Shown in pieces: positions 54,222 to 62,195 of a stretch of 64,000 bases of DNA. The stretch spans positions 1,178,001-1,242,000 of the forward strand of contig JAWKNO010000003.1 of the NCBI GenBank assembly GCA_041391665.1. Reading direction: 5' to 3'. Under the pieces are notes generated by a model, which worked only from the letters and a program-made list of their open reading frames with translations, was not told the origin of the DNA and ran no database searches. The position numbers and the translations under genes were made by a program. Each line of letters opens with the position of its first letter. Positions within the stretch are counted from its first letter, which is position 1. This DNA is from Bacteroidia bacterium (GTDB lineage: Bacteria; Bacteroidota; Bacteroidia; J057).

Positions 54222-55013
54222 ATGAATGCTCTCAAAGAAAAGATAAAAAACAATGAAGCCGTACATGGCTGCTGGCTAAGTGTGGGTTCGGCGATGAACG
54301 CAGAGATCATGGGTAAAGCTGGTTTTGACTGGCTGTTGATTGATCTGGAGCATGGTGCAGGCACAGAGTCAGAACTTCCCGGCCAGTTGCAGGCGCTTTC
54401 AGGAGTCCCTACCCAGGCGATTGTGCGCGTGGAAAGCGGCCAACCCAAACGCATACAGCGAGTACTGGATATAGGCGCCGCAGGCATCATGTTTCCCCAG
54501 TTAAATACTTCCGCTGAAGTTGCTGAAGCACTTGGGCACATGGTTTATCCTCCGGCGGGGACACGTGGAGCGGCGAGGATGGTGCGAGCCACCGACTTTG
54601 GGCTGAATGCAAATACTTATTTTGCAGATACCCGTGCCCACCTCACCAGCATGGTGCAGATCGAAACCCTGGAGAGCCTGAAACATCTGGACGAAATTGC
54701 AGCTCTGGAAGGAACCGATGTATTATTTGTAGGGCCTTCAGATCTTACTTTTGCATTAGGCATATTTGGGCAATGGGAACACCCCGACTATGTTGCAGCC
54801 CTCAAAGCTACGGTCAAAGCCTGCAAAAATGCGGGAAAGGCCGCAGGTATCCTCTTGCTGGACAGTGAGCAATACGAGCGGTTTTACGACCTCGGTTTTA
54901 GAGTGATTGCCTGCGGATCTGATGCGTCTATTTTACTTACCAGCGCAAAAGACCTCGCCTCTGATTTAAAAAACCAGCAGATTCTTAAAGAAAAGAAAAG
55001 CAGGGAAAATTGA
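54222..55013 (+). CDS. HpcH/HpaI family class II aldolase
   Basis: 263 residues. The TIM-barrel of 2-keto-3-deoxy-sugar-acid aldolases: DWLLIDLEHGAGTE (metal-near Glu-His), GTRGAARMVRATDFG (substrate Arg), MVQIETLESLKHLDEIAALE (metal Glu) and VLFVGPSDLTFALG. Next to a glucarate dehydratase-like gene it could cleave 5-keto-4-deoxyglucarate to pyruvate and tartronate semialdehyde (inference), but other hydroxy-oxo acids are possible. It heads an operon with an SDR gene and an acyl-CoA dehydrogenase. Confidence 0.9.
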   Translation: MNALKEKIKNNEAVHGCWLSVGSAMNAEIMGKAGFDWLLIDLEHGAGTESELPGQLQALSGVPTQAIVRVESGQPKRIQRVLDIGAAGIMFPQLNTSAEVAEALGHMVYPPAGTRGAARMVRATDFGLNANTYFADTRAHLTSMVQIETLESLKHLDEIAALEGTDVLFVGPSDLTFALGIFGQWEHPDYVAALKATVKACKNAGKAAGILLLDSEQYERFYDLGFRVIACGSDASILLTSAKDLASDLKNQQILKEKKSREN

Positions 55014-55019
55014 TACGAT

Positions 55020-55790
55020 ATGTTTGCAAGTACTTTATTCAAAGATAAAATTGCCCTGGTAACCGGTGGCCGAAGCGGGATAGGTTATGCCATCGCACAG
55101 ATGATGCTTTCGCTGGGAGCGAAGGTGTATATCGCTTCCCGAAAAGAAGACAAACTGCGGGAAGCCGCATCAAAGCTGGGCGAATTCGGCCACTGCGAAG
55201 CATTCCCCTGCGATATTCGTCAGACAGAGCAGATCGCACGCCTGGCGCAACACATCAAAACCAGGGAGGGAAGGCTTGATATCCTGATCAACAATGCCGG
55301 GGGGCAGTTTCCCCTGGCGGCAGAAGCCATTAGCGATAATGGATGGAACGCGGTGATCAACAACAACCTCAACGGGACATTTTTTATGACCCGTGATATG
55401 GCGAATACATTTTTTATTCCGCAAAAGGAAGGGGTAATTGTCAATATTATTGCGGACATTTTCAGAGGATTTCCGGGTATGGCCCATACAGGTGCCGCAC
55501 GGGCAGGAGTAGAAAACCTCACCAAAACACTTGCTGTCGAATGGGCAAAATATCACATCCGGATCAATTCTGTCGCACCGGGCATTATCAATTCTACCGG
55601 ACTTGACCAATACCCTCCCCAGCTCAAACAAGGGCTGGAAGAAGCCATTCCTATGAAAAGATTTGGTACGGTTGAAGAAGTAGCGTGGATGACGTGTTTT
55701 CTGGCCAGCCCGATGGCTGCATTTACCACAGGAGATACCATTTATGTAGATGGGGGAAGAAGACTCAGCGGAGAATTGTTTAAATTTTAA
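55020..55790 (+). CDS. SDR family reductase, enoyl-CoA-reductase-like, without YxxxK
   Basis: 256 residues. Rossmann start LVTGGRSGIGYAIAQMMLSL (T-G-G-x3-G-x-G), then ILINNAGGQFPLAAEAIS. At the usual Y-x-x-x-K site it reads MAHTGAARAGVENLTKTLAV, so Tyr and Lys are replaced by Thr and Arg; the pattern closely matches peroxisomal trans-2-enoyl-CoA reductase (PECR), where the same block is HSGAARAGVYNLTK (from memory). It probably reduces an enoyl- or dienoyl-CoA with NADPH. It is 6 bases after the aldolase gene and 10 before the acyl-CoA dehydrogenase. Confidence 0.85.
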   Translation: MFASTLFKDKIALVTGGRSGIGYAIAQMMLSLGAKVYIASRKEDKLREAASKLGEFGHCEAFPCDIRQTEQIARLAQHIKTREGRLDILINNAGGQFPLAAEAISDNGWNAVINNNLNGTFFMTRDMANTFFIPQKEGVIVNIIADIFRGFPGMAHTGAARAGVENLTKTLAVEWAKYHIRINSVAPGIINSTGLDQYPPQLKQGLEEAIPMKRFGTVEEVAWMTCFLASPMAAFTTGDTIYVDGGRRLSGELFKF

Positions 55791-55800
55791 TTAACCACCA

Positions 55801-57003
55801 ATGAAATCCTATTACTTCACAGAAGAACACGAAATGTTTCGCCAAAGCCTGCGAAGCTTTCTCGATAAAGAGGTAATACCCCATATTGACCGTTGGGAAG
55901 AGGAGGAGCAAATTCCCAAAGAAGTATGGAAAAAAATGGGCGACCTGGGGTTTCTGGGCCTTTCTTATCCGGAAAAATACGGAGGAATGGCGCTTGATTT
56001 TTTCTACGATGTGATATTTTGTGAGGAGGTTTCCAAATGTTTTTCCGGAGGATTTGCCGTTACCCAGATGGTTGTACAGTATATGTCGGGGCCTTATATT
56101 CTGAAATACGGTTCTGATTTTCTCAAAGAAAAATACCTGCCCAAAATCATTTCAGGCGAATGGGTTTGCAGCATTGCCATTACCGAACCCGGAGCCGGCT
56201 CAGATGCCGCCAATATCCAGACCAACGCAACAAGAGAGGGCGATCATTATATAGTGAATGGAGCCAAAACCTTCATAACAAATGGCGTGTATGGAGATTT
56301 TTTGGTGGCGGTTGTCAAGACTGACCCACAGGCGGGGCCGGCAGGGGTAAGTTTGCTGGTCATAGACCGAAATGCGCCCGGCGTATCTGCCACCAAACTC
56401 AAAAAACTTGGATGGCATGCCTCGGATACGGCCGAACTAAGCTTTGATCAGGTAAAAGTACCGGTCGAAAACCTGATTGGAAAGGAAGGCCATGGATTTT
56501 ATTATCTTATGGGTGGTTTGCAGGTCGAAAGGCTTACCGGATCTGTAGGTGCTTATGCAGGTTGTGAAGCTGCATTGGAATATGCGCTGGGGTATATGGC
56601 TGAAAGAAAAGCCTTTGGCCGCACGATCAACAAATTTCAGGTATTGCGGCACCGGGTTGCGCAGCTTGCTGCTGAGCTGGAAGCGGTGAAACAGTTTGTA
56701 CTTTACTGCGCCCGACGGCATAATGACGGGGAATATATTGTAAAAGAATGTTCGATGGCAAAACTTCTTTCCACAGAATTGTCAGACAAAACGGCGTATG
56801 ATTGTCTTCAATTTTTGGGCGGTTATGGCTATATGGAGGAATACCGGATGGCGCGGATGTTTCGCGACAGCCGAATCCTCACCATCGGTGGCGGCACATC
56901 GGAGATCATGCGCGAGATCATTGCAAAAATGGTAATTGACGACGTGAAATACGCCCCTGCTTCCCGGCAAAATTCTTTTAACCCTGAAAAGGCAGAAGAA
57001 TAA
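55801..57003 (+). CDS. acyl-CoA dehydrogenase
   Basis: 400 residues. Flavin enzyme oxidising acyl-CoA to enoyl-CoA. Segments: CSIAITEPGAGSDAANIQTN (FAD/substrate), YIVNGAKTFITNGVYGDFLV, GYMAERKAFGRTINKFQVLR and GGYGYMEEYRMARMFRDSRI; the catalytic base is in TIGGGTSEIMREIIAK. Paired with the enoyl-CoA-reductase-like SDR, it suggests a short acyl-CoA pathway, though the aldolase upstream fits sugar acids better. Its end overlaps the convergent repeat-protein gene by 26 bases. Confidence 0.93.
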   Translation: MKSYYFTEEHEMFRQSLRSFLDKEVIPHIDRWEEEEQIPKEVWKKMGDLGFLGLSYPEKYGGMALDFFYDVIFCEEVSKCFSGGFAVTQMVVQYMSGPYILKYGSDFLKEKYLPKIISGEWVCSIAITEPGAGSDAANIQTNATREGDHYIVNGAKTFITNGVYGDFLVAVVKTDPQAGPAGVSLLVIDRNAPGVSATKLKKLGWHASDTAELSFDQVKVPVENLIGKEGHGFYYLMGGLQVERLTGSVGAYAGCEAALEYALGYMAERKAFGRTINKFQVLRHRVAQLAAELEAVKQFVLYCARRHNDGEYIVKECSMAKLLSTELSDKTAYDCLQFLGGYGYMEEYRMARMFRDSRILTIGGGTSEIMREIIAKMVIDDVKYAPASRQNSFNPEKAEE

Positions 57004-57352
57004 GCACTGCGGCAGCGGCGGCGGCCATATTGCTTTTCGGTTCGACAGAAGCTATAGGATATTTAAAATCGCCCTTTTCACCCGGAAAAACCTGATTGCC
57101 GATAATGGTAGCTATAGGGTTTTCAAACAGATTTTTATCTCCTTCATAAACTTTGTTGTCCACAACTGTAGCAAGAGGCGACTCAAACCAACCTTTTTTT
57201 CCCTGGAAGATCTTATTTTCCACGATGGTAAGCAGGGCGGATTCCATAAAACCTTTTTCGCCTTCATAAACCTGGTCGCCTTCCATTGTGGCAAACGGCT
57301 TGTCAAAACGCCGTTTATCGCCGACGTAAATATTGACTGTGGGTGTATTCAT
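56978..57352 (-). CDS. protein of five 20-residue repeats with hydrophobic tail
   Basis: 124 residues from the ATG at 57350-57352 (an upstream TTG is in frame). Five repeats of exactly 20 residues lie at 8-27, 28-47, 48-67, 68-87 and 88-107. Consensus: VYEGEKGxFExPxATVxDNK, with G-[DEK]-K at positions 4-6 and a Phe/Met/Trp near 9. This suggests a small beta-repeat fold. The last residues (109-120: MAAAAAAVLILL) form a short hydrophobic tail. I do not recognise a named family. It is the last visible gene of the CHAT-STAND operon, 12 bases after the FGE-like gene, so it may be an effector or an adaptor of it. Confidence 0.7.
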   Translation of the reverse strand: MNTPTVNIYVGDKRRFDKPFATMEGDQVYEGEKGFMESALLTIVENKIFQGKKGWFESPLATVVDNKVYEGDKNLFENPIATIIGNQVFPGEKGDFKYPIASVEPKSNMAAAAAAVLILLPFQG

Positions 57353-57364
57353 AGCCAAAGATAA

Positions 57365-59335
57365 TTATTTTTTTACCACACGGAACCCATCATATTCGTT
57401 GGCGACCATCGGTTTGCTACGGCCCCGGAACCTGATTTTAGAATATTTCCCTGCGAGTGCATAAGATCCTCCGTGAAGCACCTTATATTCTCCAGTCTCC
57501 GGGCCCCTTGGGTTAATGTGCCAGATATCTGCCTTTGCTAATTTTTTTATATAGTCAGGGTCATAACTATCCCAGCACCATTCCCAGGCATTGCCACTCA
57601 TATCGTACAGCCCCAATTCGTTGGCAGCCAGGCCTCCTACTTTGGCGATTTGGGCAGAGCCAGCGACTTGAGAATTTTCCTCATACCAGGCGACTTCTGC
57701 GGGGTCATCACTTCCGGCATATAATTCTACAGGCCCTCCCTTACGGCCACCGGCTGCGGCAAAAGTCCATTCCATCTCTGTAGGAAGCCGGTATCCGGAA
57801 GCATCCCAGTTTATGCGAATACTGCTCAGCGTTTTTCCGGTATAAGCAGGGGTGAGCCCCTGTTTTTCGCTGAGCCAGTTGCAATATTCAATGGCATCGA
57901 GCCACGTAATATTTACAACAGGGAGATCTCCTGACACCCGCATACCCGGCATTAGGTTGGGCATACGCTTACCTGTGGCTGTACAATAAAGGTTGTATTG
58001 CCATGAGGTAATTTCATACTTACCGATTTCAAAGTTGTCCAGCCGGGCATTGATGGCAGATGATGTTGCTTTGGCAGAATCATCCAAAGTCACCACCTCT
58101 GAAGGAGTTTTAAGCCGGTAAACGACATTTCCACCATCCACCCGGACCATATCGGGAAAATAACGTTCTTCCAGGCTTACTTTGGACTTCAGGTTATATT
58201 TAATTGAAAGCTCGTTCAGGTATTTCTTTAGCTGGCTGGGACTTTTGCCGGAAAGCGGGGCATCAGCACCACGGGGGGGATCGATTTTTTGTACCTCCCC
58301 CAACATCTCAGCCGCCTGGGGAGTCTGACCTGCTTCCAGATAAAAATAGGCCAGTTCGAGGAGATTAGGTACCGTTTCTGTTGATTTCCAATCACCGGCA
58401 TCTGCGAGTATATCGTAGGCTTTATCGTATTTAAGCTGGCAGATCAGATCATCTACCTGACGGTTGATCATTGCGATGGGTTTCTCAATGATCGTGGGAT
58501 TGGTGGGCAGGTTCTGGCAGGTTTTCAGTTCCTTTTGCAAGCTGTCATTGCGGTGGTTGATATTGTCAATCAGCCCGTCTTTTTTGTCAATTCTTTCGTT
58601 GAGCGATGCGATGAGGTTGTCTTTTCGACTCAGGTCTGCGGTCAGTTTGTTCAGCCGCAGAATGTAATTGTATTCTCTTTTTTCGAGGCTGTCTACCTGG
58701 TTATTACACGCTTTCAAGGCGGCAGCAGATTCATTGGGGGCAACAGGGTCAGGCGAAGGAGGACCAGGCTTCGGAGGATCAGGTACCGGGGATGGATCAT
58801 CTTTTTGAACCGGCCTTGTGTTTGTCGCATAGAGTGTGTCAATGGCTGGGTTCAGGTCCCCCGAAAAGAAGACCGTAACAGGAACACTGTCTATCATTAA
58901 GGTAATGGGTTTTGCGGGCATATTGGGAATGATTGCCCCCATATTGAAACCCGCAATACTGTCGCTTTTTTCTTCGATCACCCCTGTCTGGTACATAGAA
59001 ATGCTTCCGGTTAAAACCAGAAGCGCCAATAGGGCGGTACCAATCCAGAGAATCCATTTGCCTCTGGCCCATATTGCGGCCAGGTCAGCTTTCCTTCTGC
59101 TTTTTTTGACATAAGAAGCCTCTGCATGATTCAGGTCAATTCCGCCAAGAAATGGGGTAATAAATACCAAATCTTCTTCATCCAGCCAAAAGTTTCCGCC
59201 TTCCTGCCGACGGGAAAGGTGGAGTGCGTAATTTTGTTTGATCAGCTTTTCGGATCTTCGGCGGTTTTCTTCCCTGGAGGGAAATCTGCGGCGGATTTGA
59301 GACGCAAGCAGGTCGTGGGATATTTCTAAATTCAT
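57365..59335 (-). CDS. membrane protein: STAND tail, coiled coil, FGE/SUMF1 (C-type-lectin-fold) domain
   Basis: 656 residues from the ATG at 59333-59335. Residues 1-85, LEISHDLLASQIRRRF... WLDEEDLVFITPFL...SYVKKSRR, match the tail that in single-chain nSTAND1 proteins follows the winged helix (L-S-H-E-A-L, then L-x-x-A/S). One membrane helix is at 93-112 (WILWIGTALLALLVLTGSI), a Pro-rich linker at 174-200, a coiled coil at ~205-273, a TPR-like stretch at 290-350, and a formylglycine-enzyme-type domain at 393-656 (NITWLDAIEYCNWLSEKQG, SGYRLPTEMEWTFAA, GLYDMSGNAWEWCWDS, YDGFRVVKK). The catalytic Cys pair is absent (IRFRGRSKP), so it is likely a ligand-binding domain. It starts 5 bases after the STAND stop. 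Confidence 0.9.
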   Translation of the reverse strand: MNLEISHDLLASQIRRRFPSREENRRRSEKLIKQNYALHLSRRQEGGNFWLDEEDLVFITPFLGGIDLNHAEASYVKKSRRKADLAAIWARGKWILWIGTALLALLVLTGSISMYQTGVIEEKSDSIAGFNMGAIIPNMPAKPITLMIDSVPVTVFFSGDLNPAIDTLYATNTRPVQKDDPSPVPDPPKPGPPSPDPVAPNESAAALKACNNQVDSLEKREYNYILRLNKLTADLSRKDNLIASLNERIDKKDGLIDNINHRNDSLQKELKTCQNLPTNPTIIEKPIAMINRQVDDLICQLKYDKAYDILADAGDWKSTETVPNLLELAYFYLEAGQTPQAAEMLGEVQKIDPPRGADAPLSGKSPSQLKKYLNELSIKYNLKSKVSLEERYFPDMVRVDGGNVVYRLKTPSEVVTLDDSAKATSSAINARLDNFEIGKYEITSWQYNLYCTATGKRMPNLMPGMRVSGDLPVVNITWLDAIEYCNWLSEKQGLTPAYTGKTLSSIRINWDASGYRLPTEMEWTFAAAGGRKGGPVELYAGSDDPAEVAWYEENSQVAGSAQIAKVGGLAANELGLYDMSGNAWEWCWDSYDPDYIKKLAKADIWHINPRGPETGEYKVLHGGSYALAGKYSKIRFRGRSKPMVANEYDGFRVVKK

Positions 59336-59340
59336 GGTAG

Positions 59341-62145
59341 TTAGGCGCTTATGATTCTCATTTCCTGAAATTTCTCGATACACTGTCTGATCAATTTTTC
59401 ATCGACCGGGGGGCCGTCGGGTTGTTCGGCCTGCAACTGGCGGGTTACAAACCTCACTACGCCGGTTTCGCTTTTTATTTGTTTTCCGCCTTCATCACTG
59501 ACCAGAGCCATCAGTACTTTGAGCGGGATTCCTTCCTGTCCTTTTTTCAGGTCTATGTTTAGTTTTACCTGGTGAAGGCCATCGTCCAGAAAATCTCCTA
59601 TTACGCCCGAGAGGGGGCCAACTTCCTTTACAAGATCAGGGTCAAATGTGATGAGTTCGCTTTTCTCTTCTGCTTTCTGGTGAAGGCGGTCGAGGTAAAC
59701 CTGCATATTGGACAGGTCTATTCTTTCCTGACTGGAAATCGTTGTCCCTTGCGGAGGTAGCGGACTTTCTGTTTCCAGGGCATCCAGTATCCAGTCAGTG
59801 CGGATGGTTGTAGTGGAGGATAATTTGTACGCTTTGAGGCGGTTTTCTTCTGCCGGGAGATCTACAGGTGTGAGTTGCAGACTGGTTTGTTCTTTTTCCG
59901 AAATCATTTCATTCACCCACATCGAAAATTTCTCCCCGGTAGTTGGCTCCACTGTTTCCGGGTCGGGCTGGGGAAATCCGTTTCTGTTGACGAAATACAG
60001 GTTACATTGAAGAGATTTTACCAGGGAAATCAACCCCAAAAGCTGATGAAAAAACTCTGAAGCGGTATGTTCTTCCGGCGCAATCATCATCTCGGCCAGT
60101 ACATCCATAGAAACCGCTGGCTCCCTGTCTGCCTCAAAAAGCAAATGGGCGACCCGGTTGGCATACCAGGCAGCCTGCCGGTCTTCATCATTATCCAAAA
60201 GATCTTTGTGAAAGCGGTTTGCCTGTTGTTTGGGCATCTCACGCAGGCGCTTTTTTAAATACCCTGCAAAATCTTCCCGGCTTCTTTTGGTCGCAAGCAG
60301 AAAGATCTGGGGGATGATTTCCAGGAAGGCCTGCTTTTTGCTATCATCCCATTCAACCAGCAAAGCGGTGAGGTCAATCAGGAATTGCTCCTTTACACTT
60401 ACACCGGCTCCGGCAAGTTGTAGTGCCTGGGAATCAAGAAATGCCGCCATAGCGCCTTCATTTTCCGGCAAAAACAGATTCACTACCTGCCGTAAAAACC
60501 GATCTTGTTTTTCATCTTTATATTGAGGGAAAAGGACGTTCAGAGGTTTGAGACGGGCTTCCAGGCCAGAGTCCCACGTGCGGCCACGCCATGCTTTGAA
60601 ATGTTTCCACAACCCGGGTCCATCTGGCTTTTGTGGCCATACCAGGGCTATTAGTTTTTGGAAAAATGTTTTTTGTTTTGTCTGTGAAACTGAATGCAGC
60701 AACTCTGCAAGCTGCCGGGTGAAGGTTCCTTTCTGGCCGGGAAGTATGTCTGCCAGTTTACCTGCAAATACAGCCTGTTCCAATATACTTCCGGAGTGAA
60801 ACCTGTCTGTGATTTTTCCGATAAACAACTCACTTTCTTCGGTTGAAAAGGAGTCAGGCCCCAGAATTGTGTGAAGTTTCTGTTCATCTTTTTTCAAATA
60901 TATCCCCGCCAGCTGCTTCAAAAACTGAATTTTATGCCCGGGCTGAAAGGAGTAAAACAGGTTTTTGAGCTGAGTAAAAATGTTTGCTCTGTCGTCTTTG
61001 CCTGCCAACACAGCCAATTCCATCAGTCTGGTGGCAAAAGCATCCTGTTCGGCTTTACTTCCGGTAATAAACAAAGCCGCCAGACGGTGAGCAAAAGTCA
61101 TCTGAGCTTCAGGAGTACCGGAAACAAATAAATCTTTTAAAGTGGGGTAAAAACGGGTTTCATTTTGTTCGTTTTCATAGGCAAACAGCGACTCCATCTG
61201 GCCCGAAAAATCTTTTCTGCCGTTGCCTGAAAATTGCAGTTGATGGTCATCAAAAGGTTCAAAAACCAGTTCGAGCGGCAAGCCCTTGTCGAGATAAAGC
61301 AACCCCAGCGATTCGGCGAGGGAAGTGATCTGAGGCAGTGGATGAAATGACTCCTGCCGGACTTTCAGATACAGTTCCTTCCGCAGGTCAGATTGAGGTT
61401 GAATAAAAACCGGTACGGAAACCTGATCTTTGAGATGGTTCATGATCAGCTTCACCGTTTGATTTTTTTCCTCCACCTGAATGGGGAAATCCGGATGATT
61501 GATGGTCTGGCTTATCACGTTCCGGATCTGATGATCCCTCATGCGTTCCAGCCTGACGCGGCTTTCAAACAGATCCGGGTAGCGGTCTTCATATTCTGAG
61601 AGGTAGCCAATGTGTTCTTCACGCATGATAATGATGACCCGGCAGAGAAGATTATGGGTACTTTGGCTGGAGACAGGGGAAAAAGATTGTTTATTATTCC
61701 CTTCTGTAATATTCAGCAGTTGAGCCAGATTCTTAAAAAACAGCCGTTGTTCCTGTTTACTTCCGGAAAGAAACAACTGTTCAAACTGATCGAATATGAG
61801 ATATAGCGGAATAAAACTCTCCAGGTACAGATCGCGGATGGCGTCATTGACCGGAGTTTTTTTGGGAATATAACTTAAGGACTCTTTTTGAATGGCATTA
61901 AAAAGATCCTGACTGAGGTCATTCGTTCTGTTGACATAGATACCATGCCAGTCCGTATCGGCAAAACAATTGGAAAGGCCACATTTTACCAGACTGGACT
62001 TTCCCGCTCCTGTCACGCCATAGAGCAGCGTCAGCGGAGAAGCATGGACACTTCGAAACAACTGCTGGGTTTCCTGCTCCCTTCCAAAAAAGTAAGCGCG
62101 ATCAGTTTTTTCGTACGGGGCCAAAAACTTAAAAGGAGTGGGCAT
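59341..62145 (-). CDS. nSTAND1-type NTPase with large helical insertion
   Basis: 934 residues. The start FLAPYEKTDRAYFFGREQET is the nSTAND1 opening. Walker A GVTGAGKS at 43-50; Walker B LYLIFDQFEQLF at 114-125; sensor-like IIIMREEHIGYLSEYEDRYP at 171-190. The usual module then resumes only at 813-855 (NMQVYLDRLHQ, VIGDFLDDGLHQV) and the winged-helix start at 870-934 (EGIPLKVLMALV). Between lies a ~580-residue helical insertion (about 225-810) with repeats like LFITGSKAEQDAFATRLMEL. The chain stops at KFQEMRIISA, where single-chain relatives continue into the L-S-H-E/D motif carried by the next gene. It is a regulatory switch by analogy. 50 bases separate it from the CHAT gene. Confidence 0.9.
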   Translation of the reverse strand: MPTPFKFLAPYEKTDRAYFFGREQETQQLFRSVHASPLTLLYGVTGAGKSSLVKCGLSNCFADTDWHGIYVNRTNDLSQDLFNAIQKESLSYIPKKTPVNDAIRDLYLESFIPLYLIFDQFEQLFLSGSKQEQRLFFKNLAQLLNITEGNNKQSFSPVSSQSTHNLLCRVIIIMREEHIGYLSEYEDRYPDLFESRVRLERMRDHQIRNVISQTINHPDFPIQVEEKNQTVKLIMNHLKDQVSVPVFIQPQSDLRKELYLKVRQESFHPLPQITSLAESLGLLYLDKGLPLELVFEPFDDHQLQFSGNGRKDFSGQMESLFAYENEQNETRFYPTLKDLFVSGTPEAQMTFAHRLAALFITGSKAEQDAFATRLMELAVLAGKDDRANIFTQLKNLFYSFQPGHKIQFLKQLAGIYLKKDEQKLHTILGPDSFSTEESELFIGKITDRFHSGSILEQAVFAGKLADILPGQKGTFTRQLAELLHSVSQTKQKTFFQKLIALVWPQKPDGPGLWKHFKAWRGRTWDSGLEARLKPLNVLFPQYKDEKQDRFLRQVVNLFLPENEGAMAAFLDSQALQLAGAGVSVKEQFLIDLTALLVEWDDSKKQAFLEIIPQIFLLATKRSREDFAGYLKKRLREMPKQQANRFHKDLLDNDEDRQAAWYANRVAHLLFEADREPAVSMDVLAEMMIAPEEHTASEFFHQLLGLISLVKSLQCNLYFVNRNGFPQPDPETVEPTTGEKFSMWVNEMISEKEQTSLQLTPVDLPAEENRLKAYKLSSTTTIRTDWILDALETESPLPPQGTTISSQERIDLSNMQVYLDRLHQKAEEKSELITFDPDLVKEVGPLSGVIGDFLDDGLHQVKLNIDLKKGQEGIPLKVLMALVSDEGGKQIKSETGVVRFVTRQLQAEQPDGPPVDEKLIRQCIEKFQEMRIISA

Positions 62146-62195
62146 AAAAAAAAAGTTAACGTATGAAATTTACGAGGCAGATAAGGATCCATGGA

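Noticed and set aside
56978..57352. MORN repeats
   Set aside because: The repeats are 20 residues with G-[DEK]-K, not the 23-residue YxGxxxxGxxxGxG pattern.
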